This document shows positions 32,702 to 45,300 of a stretch of 64,000 nt of DNA, piece by piece (position 1 is the stretch's first letter; the number at the start of each line of letters is the position of its first letter). The position numbers and the translations under genes are program-made. Origin of the DNA: Owenia fusiformis (lineage: Eukaryota > Annelida > Polychaeta > Sabellida > Oweniidae); the NCBI GenBank assembly GCA_903813345.2, contig CAIIXF020000004.1:13414196-13478195 (forward strand), in the 5' to 3' direction. The notes beneath the pieces are model-generated. The model saw only the letters and a list, made by a program, of their open reading frames with translations, ran no database searches and was not told where the DNA came from.

Positions 32702-34879
32702 AGTGTGGGTATTTCGTCAGGAAATATCTTCTCGGACTGTAATAAATAAAGGTCAAAGGGATGCCTTTTGTACTTTCTTGAATCGTAGCATGTTTAGTTG
32801 ATCCAAATGTGTTTGTCTAGAATAAAATAGGCTCATATATAGTACATACATATAGACCCATCTCTTCTCAAATTGACTTTTTGGAGATGCTCGTTATGAA
32901 ACACCCTGTATGTCATTTGTTGAGCTACTGAATGGGTCGTTTCCAAGAATTGCTAGAACCTACTGGTTTGATTGGTGCTTCAAATTGATGGTTAAAGTAT
33001 TTGATTGGATACTGTTCCTACTCAGCCGATTAATTTAGAAAATGCTTGTGGTCAATTGTTCCACACACATGTACCTGTAGGTAAAGCTTTATACGTAGAT
33101 TCAGCTGTATACGTTTATCATCTACGTGTATATACAATTTTGTAAGTTCGTTGAACTTATACTGATCATGAAAACTTTGAAATAATCAACTTACTCTAGG
33201 AGCTAGCAAACATTTATAAGACATCTCGAGTACAAAAGGTTTGAGGCCTGTAATTAGTAGATGTGGGTCTAACATCCCCAAAAAGGCAACTCTTAAGTGA
33301 CAAATTTGGGGCTACCACCAGGGGGCGCTTTTTGAAATGCCCCCAAAATTAGATTTAAATGACATCTCGAGTACATCAATGAAACCTTTGTCAAAATGTT
33401 CCTCTGGACCCTCTGAAACATTATGAGTCCTTAAGAGTAGCCAATTATGGGGTTTAACCCATTTCTGAGTGAGTTAAAGGTCACCATGGATACAGCCACA
33501 CACAATCAAAATGCTGTATCAGAGCCTTGTGAACTTGAATATATTTGATATTCTGATATATCCATAAAATATGTAAGAAGACCTTTCTAACAAGCCATAA
33601 TACATCAATCTATGACAACTGAATCCAGAGATATTGAACTTTTTGTCTCAATTTTGATCCGAAAATGTACATTTTTAAGCCTCGTCTAATTTGTATTCGT
33701 AGCTTCGGGCAAAATGTGACATATTAAACAGCTCAAAATAGTATTCCAAGAGCAATTCCAAGGTTTGGATGATATTGTAATACAATTTTTATAATGATGA
33801 ATCACTATTTTGTAATTTAAATATGACGTTATAGTGCCCTACCCCTTCAAAAATAGGAAAGCAGGCATAGTCAATTTCATAATTTTGCAGCATTAAGTTG
33901 GAAACATCAAGCGCTAGAAAGTGAATCAATGTATCCAAAGCATCTTCATATGTTGTTTGACATTGTAATTTATCTTTTACTAGAATATAGGACTCATACA
34001 CATTTTATATAACATAATATAGGTTTTCAATATAGTACATGTATTATAATGGAATACTAATGTATCATGCAATCCAGCCAAAAGCATATTATAAACATTA
34101 TATAACCATTAATGATTTTCATCTGAGTAACACAATTTAAGTTGTGTCCCATGTCATTTGAGGCATATTACCTTAAATGTTGAAATCTACATTTCAATCA
34201 ATGTGAACTTAAAATAGTGAAGGCAGCGTTTCTAGCATGCTTGTGCGATCTTAGTAAAAGCATTCTGTTCTTCTCTTCTCTGACGCTTTATGGCTTAATG
34301 AGGACTGCAATATGGTCAGATGATGAGCACTAATATGCCTCTTCCACAATTTATATATTGTAAACTACCCGTCTGAATAGGTAGTGAAGGATTATAAGAT
34401 ATGGCTCAAATGGTATAAAGTTACAAAGTTCATGTAAACTTGAATATTCATTAGTTTTAGTGGTTCACTTTTCATATTACCCTTATGTGTTTGATATTTA
34501 TATAAATGTCCAGTAAAAGAAAATATTATCTGCCCAACACAAGAAAAGGTATTTTTGAATTTTAACATTTTAATGTCGTAAGTCAAGATAATTTCTACAC
34601 GCATTTAGTCTATTTTATTGAGGTGAATACCTGTTTTTATTCCACACTTAGTACTGTTATAGGTAAAAAATAACATGCAGGAATATAATTGATATGTGAC
34701 GTTAGCAGGTGATATATATATCACCCGCTGATATGACCCGCTCATCAGATCTACAATATCAAAAATCCGGGGAGTAGATACTGAGCCAGGGGACTTGGCT
34801 ATTATTCCTCATAATCTCAGTTATTAGAGGTGCAACAATTAATGCAGGGGGGGGGGCATTCAACAACAACAACCAGTGT

Positions 34880-35205
34880 CAAAATATATTTAAGTTTCGA
34901 TATTTCATCAAGACTTACATATATTTTTATTATCTACAAACACCCTGAATGAACACTTTTTGAAGTCTATTTCAGCTGATATTCCTCTTGAAAATAGTAG
35001 ATCTTAAAAATCTATAAGTGGAACTCCCTTTATAAAAGCATTGAACTGAATTTACACTTCTTAATGTTAAAATTGATAGTTTATCCATACATTTTAAGAA
35101 AATAGGTATGTCAAAGAAGGTGTTAAACCAAATGTTGACTTGATAGATCAAAAAAGTAACAAATTTCGAATTTTCTCTCTGCAGGCCTTGTTGCCCCTTT
35201 AAATG
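34880..35205. repeat. Dispersed repeat shared with 18960-19290
   Basis: Second copy of the repeat described at 18960-19290, ending GGCCTTGTTGCCCCTTTAA. Nested in the core of the 33189-37168 element. Confidence 0.5.
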
Positions 35206-35210
35206 CACAA

Positions 35211-35466
35211 TTTTTGATACAGGGCATATCCCTCGGTGATACCTTGGTCACATTTGCTCCAATTTTCACTACGGCGCCCGGCCGATTGAATGTTTTGTTC
35301 AAAATTGAATACAGTACTGAACAGAACACTCAATCGGCCGGGCGCCAGCCGATGGATCGGAGCAAATGTGACCCAGGCATAAATACAATATATCAACCCT
35401 CGGTCCCTCCGGTTCCTTGGGTAGATATATTGTATTTCCTCAAGATATACCCTGTATCAAAAACCT
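35211..35466. mobile_element. Small TIR element with a nested palindromic MITE
   Basis: Ends TTTTGATACAGGGCATATCC and the near-complement GATATACCCTGTATCAAAA bracket a palindromic core with TACAATATATC-type stems. The MITE at 35242-35377 is inserted in it. Related phrases (GATACAGGGAATATCC, GAGGGATATAC) appear at 47810-47840. Confidence 0.5.
35242..35377. mobile_element. Small palindromic MITE with CACATTTGCTCC ends, copy 2
   Basis: The left end CCTTGGTCACATTTGCTCC is mirrored by GGAGCAAATGTGACCCAGG. The inner stem carries CGGCGCCCGGCCGATTGAA and its complement. Another partial copy, with CGACAGGCCGATTGAATATT, is at about 38925-38990. Confidence 0.65.
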
Positions 35467-35504
35467 TCGATTCCATTAAATAACCGTTATATCTTTCACA
35501 AGTG

Positions 35505-36240
35505 ATATTCCATGAAGCCCGAAGGGCGAATGGAATATCATCTTGTGAAAGTGCCACATGCATTCAATAGAATTAAATATTTGTTTTATTATTCACTTTT
35601 ATATTCCTCACTCACATTCCTTGAATAATAAACTATTGATGTCTAATTAATCACAACAATGTACTCCTGGGCTATATGAAATTGAAATTACACGGGACCA
35701 AGTCGAGACTGGTGAATATCATTTGATATTCGATGCTAGTCTTGGACTTCGTTGATTTCGCTTGTTATTTTCCAGTACATGGACCAATCAGAGAGTGAAG
35801 AATCTGACAGTGAAATAATAAAATACAAATACTTAATTCTATTGAGGTGAATATTTATGCCTCGTTCACATATAATATTCCAGAAATCCAGAAGTGCTAG
35901 TGGAATATCATCTTGTGAAAGTGTCACAGGTATTCACTGAAAATAGAATTAAATATTTGTTTTATTATTCACTAATATATTCCTCACTCACATTAATGGA
36001 ACAACAAACTATTGCTGTCTAATTAACCAAAATAATGTACTCCCAGGACTACATAAACTTGAAATTACAGGGGACAAAGTCGTGACTGGTGAATACCATT
36101 TGATATTTAATGGATGTCACATGACTTCCTTTGAATATCACTCAGTTATTTTTAGTCACGTTTGGGACATGGACTTATCAGAGAGTGAGAAATATTTTAT
36201 TTTTTCGTCATATATATAACATAGACAAATCAGAGAGTAA
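35505..36240. repeat. Two direct copies of a roughly 370-bp repeat
   Basis: GTGGAATATCATCTTGTGAA-type starts, AATTAAATATTTGTTTTATT and ATTCCTCACTCACATT recur in order at about 35530 and 35900. The copies are diverged and non-coding. A fragment is also in the gene 1 intron at 7380-7480. Confidence 0.55.
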
Positions 36241-37544
36241 AGATGTCTTATAAACATTGTTATAATTATTATATCTAGACTGCATGATTATATTATATTT
36301 CATTGATATCATTTTAAGAGAGACGCTATATCAAAAACTTACGTATAAAATGTGAAGAATCCAATATTCTAGTAAAAGATAAATTACAATGTAAAGCAAC
36401 ATATGAAGAGGCTTTGGATGCATTGATTCACTTTCTAGTGCTACATGTTTTCAACTTGATGCTGCAAAACGATGAAACTGACTATGCCTGCTTTCCTCTA
36501 TTTTGAAGGGGTATGGCACTATAACGTCATATTTAAATTACAAAATAGTGATTCATCATTATAAAAGTTGTATAACAATATAACACAAACCTTGGTAATG
36601 TTCTTGGAATACTATTTTGAGCTGTTTGATATGTCACCTTTTGCCCGAAGCTACGAATACAAACTAGACGAGACTTAAAAATGTACATTTTCGGATCAAA
36701 ATTGAGACCAAAAGTTTAATATCTCTGGATTCAGTTGTCATTGATTGATGTATTATGGCTTGTTAGAAAGGTCTACCTACATATTTTATGGATATATCAG
36801 AATATCAAATATATTCAAGTTCACAAGGCTCTGATACAGCATTTTGATTGTGTGTGGCTGTATCTATGGTGACCTTTAACTCACTCAGAAATGGGTTAAA
36901 CCCCAAAATTGGCTACTCTTAAGGACTCATAATGTTTCAGAGGGTCCAAAGGAACATTTTGACAAACGTTTCATTGATGTACTCGAGATGTCATTTAAAT
37001 CTAATTTTGGGGGCATTTCAAAAAGCGCCCCCTGGTGGTAGCCCCAAATTTGTCACTTAAGAGTTGCCTTTTTGGGGATGTTAGACCCACATCTACTAAT
37101 TACAGGCCTCAAACCTTTTGTACTCGAGATGTCTTATAAATGTTTGCTAGCTCCTAGAGTAACTTGTTTATGTAATGACTCACTTGAAAGGATCATAACT
37201 CACTTTAAAGGATCGTGTTTAGAATACACTACAACTACTAGGACACGAGAGCAAGCATTTAATTATAATGTGCATAATCTACACGTGCAGATGGCAGTGC
37301 ATTCACAGTCTCTGGTTGATGGAGCTTTTCTGTATCGGGAATAGTTATGTTCCATTAAGTACAATTTAAAATTGATTTTAGTAAATATAATAGTTCGACA
37401 TGACCCTTTAAACTATACGTATACGTATAAGTTGTACTTTCACTTATGTGCGAAATCTCTCTAATACATAGATAGTCTAACTGAACACCAAACTCAAAAC
37501 CATGATAGCTGAATTATGAACATAAGGAAAGCTTGCAAAACACT

Positions 37545-38095
37545 TTCCATGTTAAAAAAACATAGAAATCTTTTGGGTATTCGGACATCTTGGAATTGAG
37601 GGCAATGAAGTAGCTAATAAGATAACCAAAACTGCTAAAACAGCCACAACCCTCCCACCCCCAAAAATAACAAAAACAATGGCTTGCAAATCAATGAAAA
37701 ATAAGTATAAAAAATATTAATAAATGGTAAAATAGGTATAACCACTCTGATAAAGTTACCTTTATTCAGAACCTTATCCCACAAGTAAAAGAACAATCAC
37801 AATTATTGAAGTTGGGTAAAAGATACAGTCAGACTAATGTCAATCAAATGGGCACACCCGTCCCAATGGCCACTACTACAAAATCAACATTGATCTTCCC
37901 TCTCCTAACTGCGAACTGTAAATCACCATTAACTTTGCATCATTTCTTGTTTCAGTGCAGCAAACACAGTGCACAGAGGGAGGCAATGCTAGCGCCTATG
38001 GACACTTTACTATTTGGAGCCAACCAGTGCATCAACATAGAAATAGCAGGACGACTACAACAGTTCATACTATACGTACACTAATATAATTTAAT
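37545..38095 (+). mobile_element. LINE fragment with RNase H tail and zinc-knuckle-like C-terminus
   Basis: The frame near 37563 reads FWVFGHLGIEGNEVANKITK, the classic RNase H signature of Jockey/CR1/I-type LINEs. After a stop, a second frame to 38084 contains TLHHFLFQCSKHSAQREAML, the His/Cys motif near the C-terminus of the same polyproteins. It is 5'-truncated with at least one break, so it is a dead copy. Confidence 0.65.
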
Positions 38096-38099
38096 AAAT

Positions 38100-41000
38100 C
38101 TAACTGCACAGAGATAATGACTCTTAAACAAAATTCTTCTTTATAAGTGAGACATTGGCCCTTTCAGATGACAATAGCAAATGTCAAAAATGCGCACTCC
38201 CAGGAAGTAAATCAAAACAAGTATAAATGAAAAGTACAAGGTATAATATAGTACAGAGTGAAACCAATGTATCTAGTGACCAAAGGCAGCATTGAAGTGT
38301 CATCGTGTTAAGTTCACAGACACGTTTGGATATAGACAAATTGAGTAAAGAAGAAGAATTGTGTCTGTAGGGGGGGGGGGGGGGTGTTTTCTCAGTAAAT
38401 GTGCCTCAGAGCCACTCAAAATACGAAATGTAAGTAAACTGCATATTAAGAAGCCATAAAATGACAAAGCCAGAACATGAATCTGGTGTATATTGTTAAT
38501 CATAAGGTTTCAATGGCAAGGTCGTTAGACGACTACGTAAATATTGCATGATGTTTTGTGGACGGTTACGCATTGTATTAGTTTTCTATAATTAGATATT
38601 TAGCGGACGGTTGCCTGCATGTACAGCTGCAAAGTCAAGGTTGCTTTAATTCTGATAGTTTCTTTTCATGTTATTGTAATAACGGGTAAGAAATGGAATA
38701 TTGAAATGCCTATATTTTTGGTAGTCATTTCATTGGATAAATCAGTGAACGTACCAGTCCAACATTAACCTCGTTTTCAAATGTGGCGTAACATGAGAAA
38801 TCAGAATGAGTTATCCCACATTATCAATGCATTTACCTAAGGAGTTGAAGCTACAAATCCTTTCAAATCGTACGTGAGCATGCAGAGTAGAATAGTGGTC
38901 TTAAATGGCTGAGTTACCCTTGCCCCAATTCATCGTCCGGCGACAGGCCGATTGAATATTCTGTTCAAAATTCTATTCAGGCATTAGGGATGAGTTCTCT
39001 CCGTCGTAGTATATACATGTCTAATTGAATATAACGATTCACTGAAAAAATTGTAGTTAGGTTCATGAGAACATATTAGATGGTAACATTCGGGAATCAA
39101 ACTGCTACCGTTCGTGTTCACGCTGTAAGTGCAATTTAAAACATGAACATTACCATTATATTAAGTACTTGAACTTTTTGCGCCAGGAATTCATATGAAC
39201 AGGCTACAATTGATTCCCATAGATGGAAGCAACATACTGTTGTGATCACTAGCCTACACATATGTCCAATTTGGCATCAAATTGACATTCAGTGATAAAT
39301 GGCACTTCAAAATTGCTGTGGCGTCAGAGGCATTCGATGTATTTCGCGAAATTCACGTCGAGTAGTCATGCCGCCATTCTTCATTTGGTGTCAACAATAA
39401 GTTCACTTCTGTAATTTTATCGCATAATTTATTTGATTAAAAGGGCACGGAGTGTGTATAAATTCTTGCCAGGTTAATAATACAAATAACACCCCTACTT
39501 AAATATTTCTATGGTGAGTTCTGGTTTCATCACTTATCAAGGTATCACAAAACGAAAGCATCAAAGAGAGCTCCTTTCAGTCCCACATCCATAGTTTTAA
39601 AATCTTAAAGGCAAAATCAGATCTTGGGGGGGGGGGTGATTGCAAGCAACATGTACAACTGACCTACCAATCTATTCCTTATCATCTCAAATACAATATT
39701 TCCCAAAAGATTCGCGATATGTTATAAATTGGTTATAATGCATTTAAAGTGCAAAAATGGGTGAAAGTGTTTAAATTCTCCCAAATATAAGACTGGTAAC
39801 CAGTCTCATAGAAAGATTATACGTTATCGTAATTAATTTTTTAAGTTTTCCTGATAAAGAGTGTGCACTTTGGGAATTTTTAGAAAATATACATGAAAAG
39901 GAATATCATAAGCCAGGAATATTCTAAAATTGAAACAATTTTTTGTTCCGCTGCTCGCTAACTCTGGTAATCTCAGTCTTTAACCGCCATTCTTAATTTT
40001 TACCTTCTGTCGTTATAAAAAGAGGTATTAGAATTATGATTATGACAACTAAATCATCACATCGATGTGCATTCAGTAAACGGATGGTAGATTTAATGAT
40101 TATTTATTTTTATATGATTTTTTATCCTTATTTCTTCCAAAATAATGAAGAGTTAAACCATTAAACATAGAACATAACCTGTAATAAAATAAACCATATA
40201 ATTGTTCCCGTTTACTTTGATCAGTATATGAAGGTCTGATCTACTCCTGATTAAAAATATCTGGTTATGAATTGAATAGCTTCGCAGCGATTATAAACAT
40301 ATGTTAACATTAATTCTTCAAATAAACAACTGCTACTTTAACGTACATGTAGAATACATGACACATATTTAAAAGAGTGTATGAGTAAGATATCATCTAG
40401 CTAGTACAAGATTCTTAACATATACAAATATAAAAGTAAAAAAAAGAACTACCGAAACATATTTTATGAAAAACTAAACATGTTTATTTATTCCTTCCTC
40501 AGTGTTTTTTTGTGATATTCTATTGTTTATTAATTTTATACATAACGCATCGTTCTGATTTCAAAAAGTCCCCACGTTATTAAAACGTACCTTATCAATA
40601 ACCCATCCGGCTGCATTGCGTTCCACCACCGTCTTACCACCCAATGCTGTCTTACTCGGGGCAATGATCGTAGCTCTTGAACATTTTTCACTGGAACGAT
40701 ATAATGTCTATAAATAAACACATGTAAATGGGATTGGCTCCCATAGTGCAACATCGATATTCTGTTCCATATATAGACATGTCGTGATACAAAATTCGAA
40801 TTCAAACAGCCGCCATTTTGTTCACTTCAACAGTTGAATCGTGAGTTTTTGGTCATATTTCTTTACCAAAAATTCCCAAACTCTCAAAAAATGATCGAGA
40901 TATTGATTCAAATCTTTTGAACTGTTTATTTTGAATTAATTATTGGTTATACTTTCAGATGATAACGACATTTAGACGTTTTCATTGTTGGAAAATATCG

Positions 41001-42527
41001 AGTTTCGATCCTGGGAGCCAATCCGCCTTTTGTAAAACCTATAAAAGGTAATGGGATCTTACGCGTATATATTACAACACTTGAAGTGATATATAAGATT
41101 GGTTGTAAAAAGCTCTGCACATGCGCAGTTTTAGAGAATTTCCGTCCAATAAGACGATGATTTAAAACCAAGCTATGTTATTTCATTTCAATGTTTCAGA
41201 TGTTTCGGATATTAGGGATTTTTCTAGAAGATGCTTCCGCAACTCATCGGCCCACGATAAATGATGGATGCTGTACCTTGACAAAATTGTGAGTTGATCG
41301 ATTTAAAACATTTCTTTTTTTATCAATATCCTCGTTTGTTTGTTGCTGCTATATACAACTAAAATAAATCAGCTGAAGTACTGTGCTTGTGAATGTGACT
41401 GTTCTTCTTTCCATTATTCTGATTATGCTGTTAAATAGTTCTGATATGATTTTTTTCAATATTACTATCAAAATATGACTTACCATGTTTAAACACTACA
41501 TGAGAAATGTTCACATTAACTTCTTTATCTGACCTTGAGAAGTCAAGGCTTGATTTTAGAGCCAGAAAGGTTCAAGAGGCCTTTTAGCAATAAATTATGT
41601 GAAGTTTCATATACAACTTATTTACAACTGTTCAAAACGATACAAGAGTCATATATTATCAATCTTATAACTCTCAATAATACATTAACGTCAACAAAAT
41701 AACACTTAAAAATACACTCAACGTTTCAAAGAAGTCTTAGATGCAGAAAACTACAACAGGTTCTAATCAGTAACTAAGTCAACATTTAACAAATAAAAAT
41801 TTAAAAAATCGTATATCTTTGATTTTCGAAATAACTTGTGAGGTTGTTATAAGGATGATAAAATACACTTAAACGTATTAATTTTGACTACATCTCGAAT
41901 CCATTCTCAACAAAGCGTTCGCGAAATAAGTATTCGAAATGTTTCAGTTCGGGGTGATAAAAGTACGTTAAAGAGTTTATTGCACTGTATATCAATTTTC
42001 TTTTCCTATCGAAATTATATAAAACGTGCTCCCCTGAATCAATATTGATGCTCCACAGGCGTAACAACCCCAAGACTTCACTATAATGGACGAATAAAGA
42101 AGTATAAAAATGCCCATCTGAATTTTGTTATATTTATTCTCCTTGGAAAGAGAGAAAATGGCCTTGAACCTAGATTGCACGCGCGATCTGAAGTAAGCCT
42201 ACGTGCAATGTCTTTCTGATGTACAAGAATAATCTAATTTTACATCCCGTATTGCACCAATCAGTCGAAATATTGTAAAACAAGCATATTTCTAAATTGA
42301 GTAAAAGGAAGCGTTTTAAACAAAAATGATAATATTAATATCAATATATATATAATTTGCGCAAGCCACGCGAACTTTCAAATTTCTGTCATGATCATGA
42401 AGTTGTTGTGTGATCAAAATAAGCTCTATTTCATCACAAGGGCGCCGGGGATTAGTATTGTGTTAAAAATTAAATCCACATAATACTCCCATCGCCAAGG
42501 CCCCGATTCAGTGTGAATCTGACCTTA
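38100..42527. other. Non-coding stretch, no confirmed gene
   Basis: AT-rich, with poly-G runs near 38371 and 39626 and a partial palindromic MITE near 38925-38990. One exon-like piece (40591-40675, minus strand) is listed separately. Other open frames are short and unsupported. Confidence 0.5.
40591..40675 (-). other. Exon-like segment of unknown origin
   Basis: An open 28-codon stretch (ATIIAPSKTALGGKTVVERN, then AAGWVIDK) has AG before it and a GTACGT donor after it. Composition is more GC-rich than the surroundings. No partner exon was found and I do not recognise it. It could be a relic exon or chance. Confidence 0.2.
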
Positions 42528-43885
42528 TAGTCCATGGTATGAAATCTCTAGGACGTCTAATAAAGGAACTGGTAGCACACTATAGCGCAGCGATATTTGA
42601 CCTAACATAAACATACCTACATATGTTCCCTAATAATTTTTATTATAACCGTTTAATATACTTCCGGCTTTTAGGCTGAATTATGCCTGCCATTAACAGA
42701 GGTCAAAAAATTACCAAAAAATAAAATCCCAGTGAGTACACAATGCAACAGAAAATAATACAAAATTATTTTAAATATATGATTTAGCTTTCTAAGCTAT
42801 AAGTTTGAGGTTATTTTTCTTATCAATACCAAAAAACTATGTAATAAGTGTATCAACGTTTTGAATTGTTTCTCAGGTATTAATAAGATAAATGCTACAA
42901 ATGAATCACTTTTATATTAGATTGACAAATGCTTAAATTATGCTAGTTTTTCACAAAATGGGTCTCTATACGTTTTGAGATTCAGTGGTGAACAGTATCA
43001 ATAAAGGAGGGCCCATTGCTCTTCCTTGACTAATTGGGACTATAGCTAAAATTATATTTCTCGGAGTTAGATATATAGGCTCAGTTGCTTAAAAAACAAT
43101 CATCAAGGCTCGGTCGAATTCATGAATAATTGAGAAAAATCGTTATCATTTTTTTCCTAAAATTTGATTATATCCACCGATAAGGTCAAAGAAGAAACAA
43201 CCATCAGAAAACTTGATGGTACCCAGCAGTAACGTCGAGGAAGAATTGTAAGGCGTCCAATTGCATGTGACTCCAATTGATTATTAGACATGCCCTCGGA
43301 ATATATGAACATTCCAATACCTTTGTAACATTTCATTAGATATAAATCTTACCTATTTGTTATTGTATTATGTTTTATAAAGCATGAACAATAATTTGTT
43401 GTTTGACCCCTTGCGATTATATGGAAAATTCTGGTAATAAAATGTTTTAAATGGTAAGAAATTTAATATCTTCACAATCATAAAATACCTAAATATTCCA
43501 CACAATTTTGTTGAATCTGCTTGGTTCATATCTGAAAAATCAAACAAAATCTGAAAAATACACTTGCGTAATTACACTAATTAAACACCGACATCTACAG
43601 TAAAATTATAGTATATTTTTACATTATGATAATCTATTTTTTGTTCGCATGCTTAGAATAACGGTCTGTGTCCTATAAAATGCACAAAAGTTCGAATCAA
43701 AATATTTACGTTTTTTGACCCCTTGTCGATGAAAGACATTTTTCGACCCGAAAGCCGGAAGTTTTTTCAGCAAATGGTATTTTAAAAGAATCAAGACATA
43801 TGCACCGTCATAAATATTGCTTCAAATGTTGCTGCGCTATAGTGTGCTACGGATCCTTCATATTCAGAAGTCATACCATGGACTA
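42528..43885. mobile_element. 1.36 kb TIR element with TTA flanks (Harbinger-like)
   Basis: Ends TAGTCCATGGTATGA and its complement, with GTAGCACACTATAGCGCAGC mirrored further in. TTA at 42525-42527 and 43886-43888 is the 3-bp duplication typical of PIF/Harbinger elements. TIR similarity continues with gaps for nearly 190 bp. There is no transposase. Confidence 0.55.
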
Positions 43886-44001
43886 TTATGTTAGCGAGGT
43901 ATTATTGGGCGTGTTCACTCAGGTGTTGTAATAATCGCTCGCGAATCGCAGCTCTGTCACGGTGAATAGAGGAGACACGATTCAAATTCAAATTAGTTTT
44001 A

Positions 44002-44188
44002 GCCTACTTCAAATGTATTCCGAGTGAACACAATCAGGGGGCCCAAACATTGTGAACTATTTATTCACAATTACAGGAGTGAGCGTGATAAGCTCTACTC
44101 AAAATGTATTCTGAGTGAACTCAACATGGGGGCCTAAACATCGTCAACTATTCATTCATAATTACAGGAGTGAACGTAACCAGCTCTA
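44002..44188. repeat. Tandem duplication of about 95 bp
   Basis: AATGTATTCCGAGTGAAC and AATTACAGGAGTGAGCGTG recur with few changes (AATGTATTCTGAGTGAAC, AATTACAGGAGTGAACGTA). It lies directly beside the mariner element. Confidence 0.55.
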
Positions 44189-44192
44189 TATA

Positions 44193-45298
44193 CAGGGTGG
44201 GCCAAAAAAAACCAATACCCAACTTTAAATCAGGATAAAAATAGTTATGTTCAATATGGTACATTGAGTTATATATCATTTTAAAGGTAATACATTTTCA
44301 AACAATTTGGTATATAACACTATGACATAAAATCAATAGTAAAAGTGTATCATACTTATTTGGGAGGCTGGGTGGCTATTTAAGGTCTCTAGATTTTAGG
44401 GAGAAAACAGTAAATCTGTGGAATTATGTAAACGTTTTACTAATGGAATATCATTTTGTTAGGTGAATACAAGCTTGTATATTTCCATCATTTGTGACTT
44501 AACTTATTGTTTATGAATTTCAGTATTGTTTACTATCAATAAGTACCCAAAAGAGGTATGTTAAAAAGACATGAAACGTATATGTGGTGGGGGGGGGGGG
44601 TATTTTTCAACAAGACAGTGCCTTGTCCCATAGATCAAAGGTGACATTGGCATTCCTTCAAGGACAAGTTGTCAATTTGACTGATCCAGATGCTTGGCCA
44701 CAGAAGACCCGTTGCTAATGTGGTGGATTACCATTCATGGAGCCATCTCCATGTATGGTAATGGGTACAGGAAATGGTGTACAATCACAAGCATCCAATA
44801 AAAAGTAGTGATTAGCTGAACCGCGGAATCCTAATTGCTGGAATGTATTGCAACAGAAATCTGTTGATAGATGGCGCTACCGCTTAAGGCTTATTGTTGA
44901 CGCATGGGGGGGGGCATATTAAGCATTTGTTTAAATAAATAAATTGTAAAATGTTATTAGACAACACTGAAATTCATAAACAATAAGTTTAGTCACACAT
45001 TGATGCAAATAAACATGCATGTATTCACCTAACAAAATAATATTCTACGAATAAAAAGTTTACATAATTCCACAGATTTACTGTTTTCTCCCTAAAATCT
45101 AGAGACCTTAAATAGCGACCCAGCCTTCCAAATAAGTATAATACACTTTTGCTATTGAATTTATGTCATAGTGTTATATACCAAATTGTTTGAAAATGTA
45201 TTACCTTTAAAATGATATATAAGTCAATGTATCATATTGAACATAAGTATTTTTATCCTGATTTGAAGTTGGGTATTGGTTTTTTTTGGCCCACCCTG
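44193..45298. mobile_element. Tc1/mariner element with degenerate transposase
   Basis: TIRs CAGGGTGGGCCAAAAAAA are flanked by TA at 44191-44192 and 45299-45300. TIR homology runs about 200 bp inward. A plus-strand frame near 44610 (FQQDSALSHRSKVTLAFLQG) matches the second catalytic Asp region of mariner transposases, and a later stretch (DRWRYRLRLIVDAWGG) matches the C-terminal end. The catalytic core between is shortened and stopped, so it is non-autonomous. Confidence 0.7.
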
Positions 45299-45300
45299 TA

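Larger units (their letters stand above)
33189..37168. mobile_element. 4 kb element with about 0.82 kb inverted arms
   Basis: Left arm 33189-34008 and right arm 36345-37168 are inverted copies, starting near TTACTCTAGGAGCTAGC. Phrases such as ACCAGGGGGCGCTTTTTGAA at about 33315 are mirrored at about 37020. Open frames in the arms are mirror images and not genes. The core contains further repeats. Nested in the 32132-37461 element. Confidence 0.7.
32132..37461. mobile_element. TA-flanked TIR element, long copy, carrying nested insertions
   Basis: Ends GAGAGATTTCGCACATA and the complement TATGTGCGAAATCTCTC are flanked by TA at 32130-32131 and 37462-37463. Once the insertions at 32212-32701 and 33189-37168 are set aside, the remaining shell (about 860 bp) matches the 792-bp copy at 17937-18728 in reverse orientation. 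It is the oldest layer of a nested stack. Confidence 0.6.

Noticed and set aside
37072-37344. 90-codon plus-strand open frame
   Set aside because: Most of it lies in the right arm of the 33189-37168 element and mirrors non-coding sequence of the left arm.
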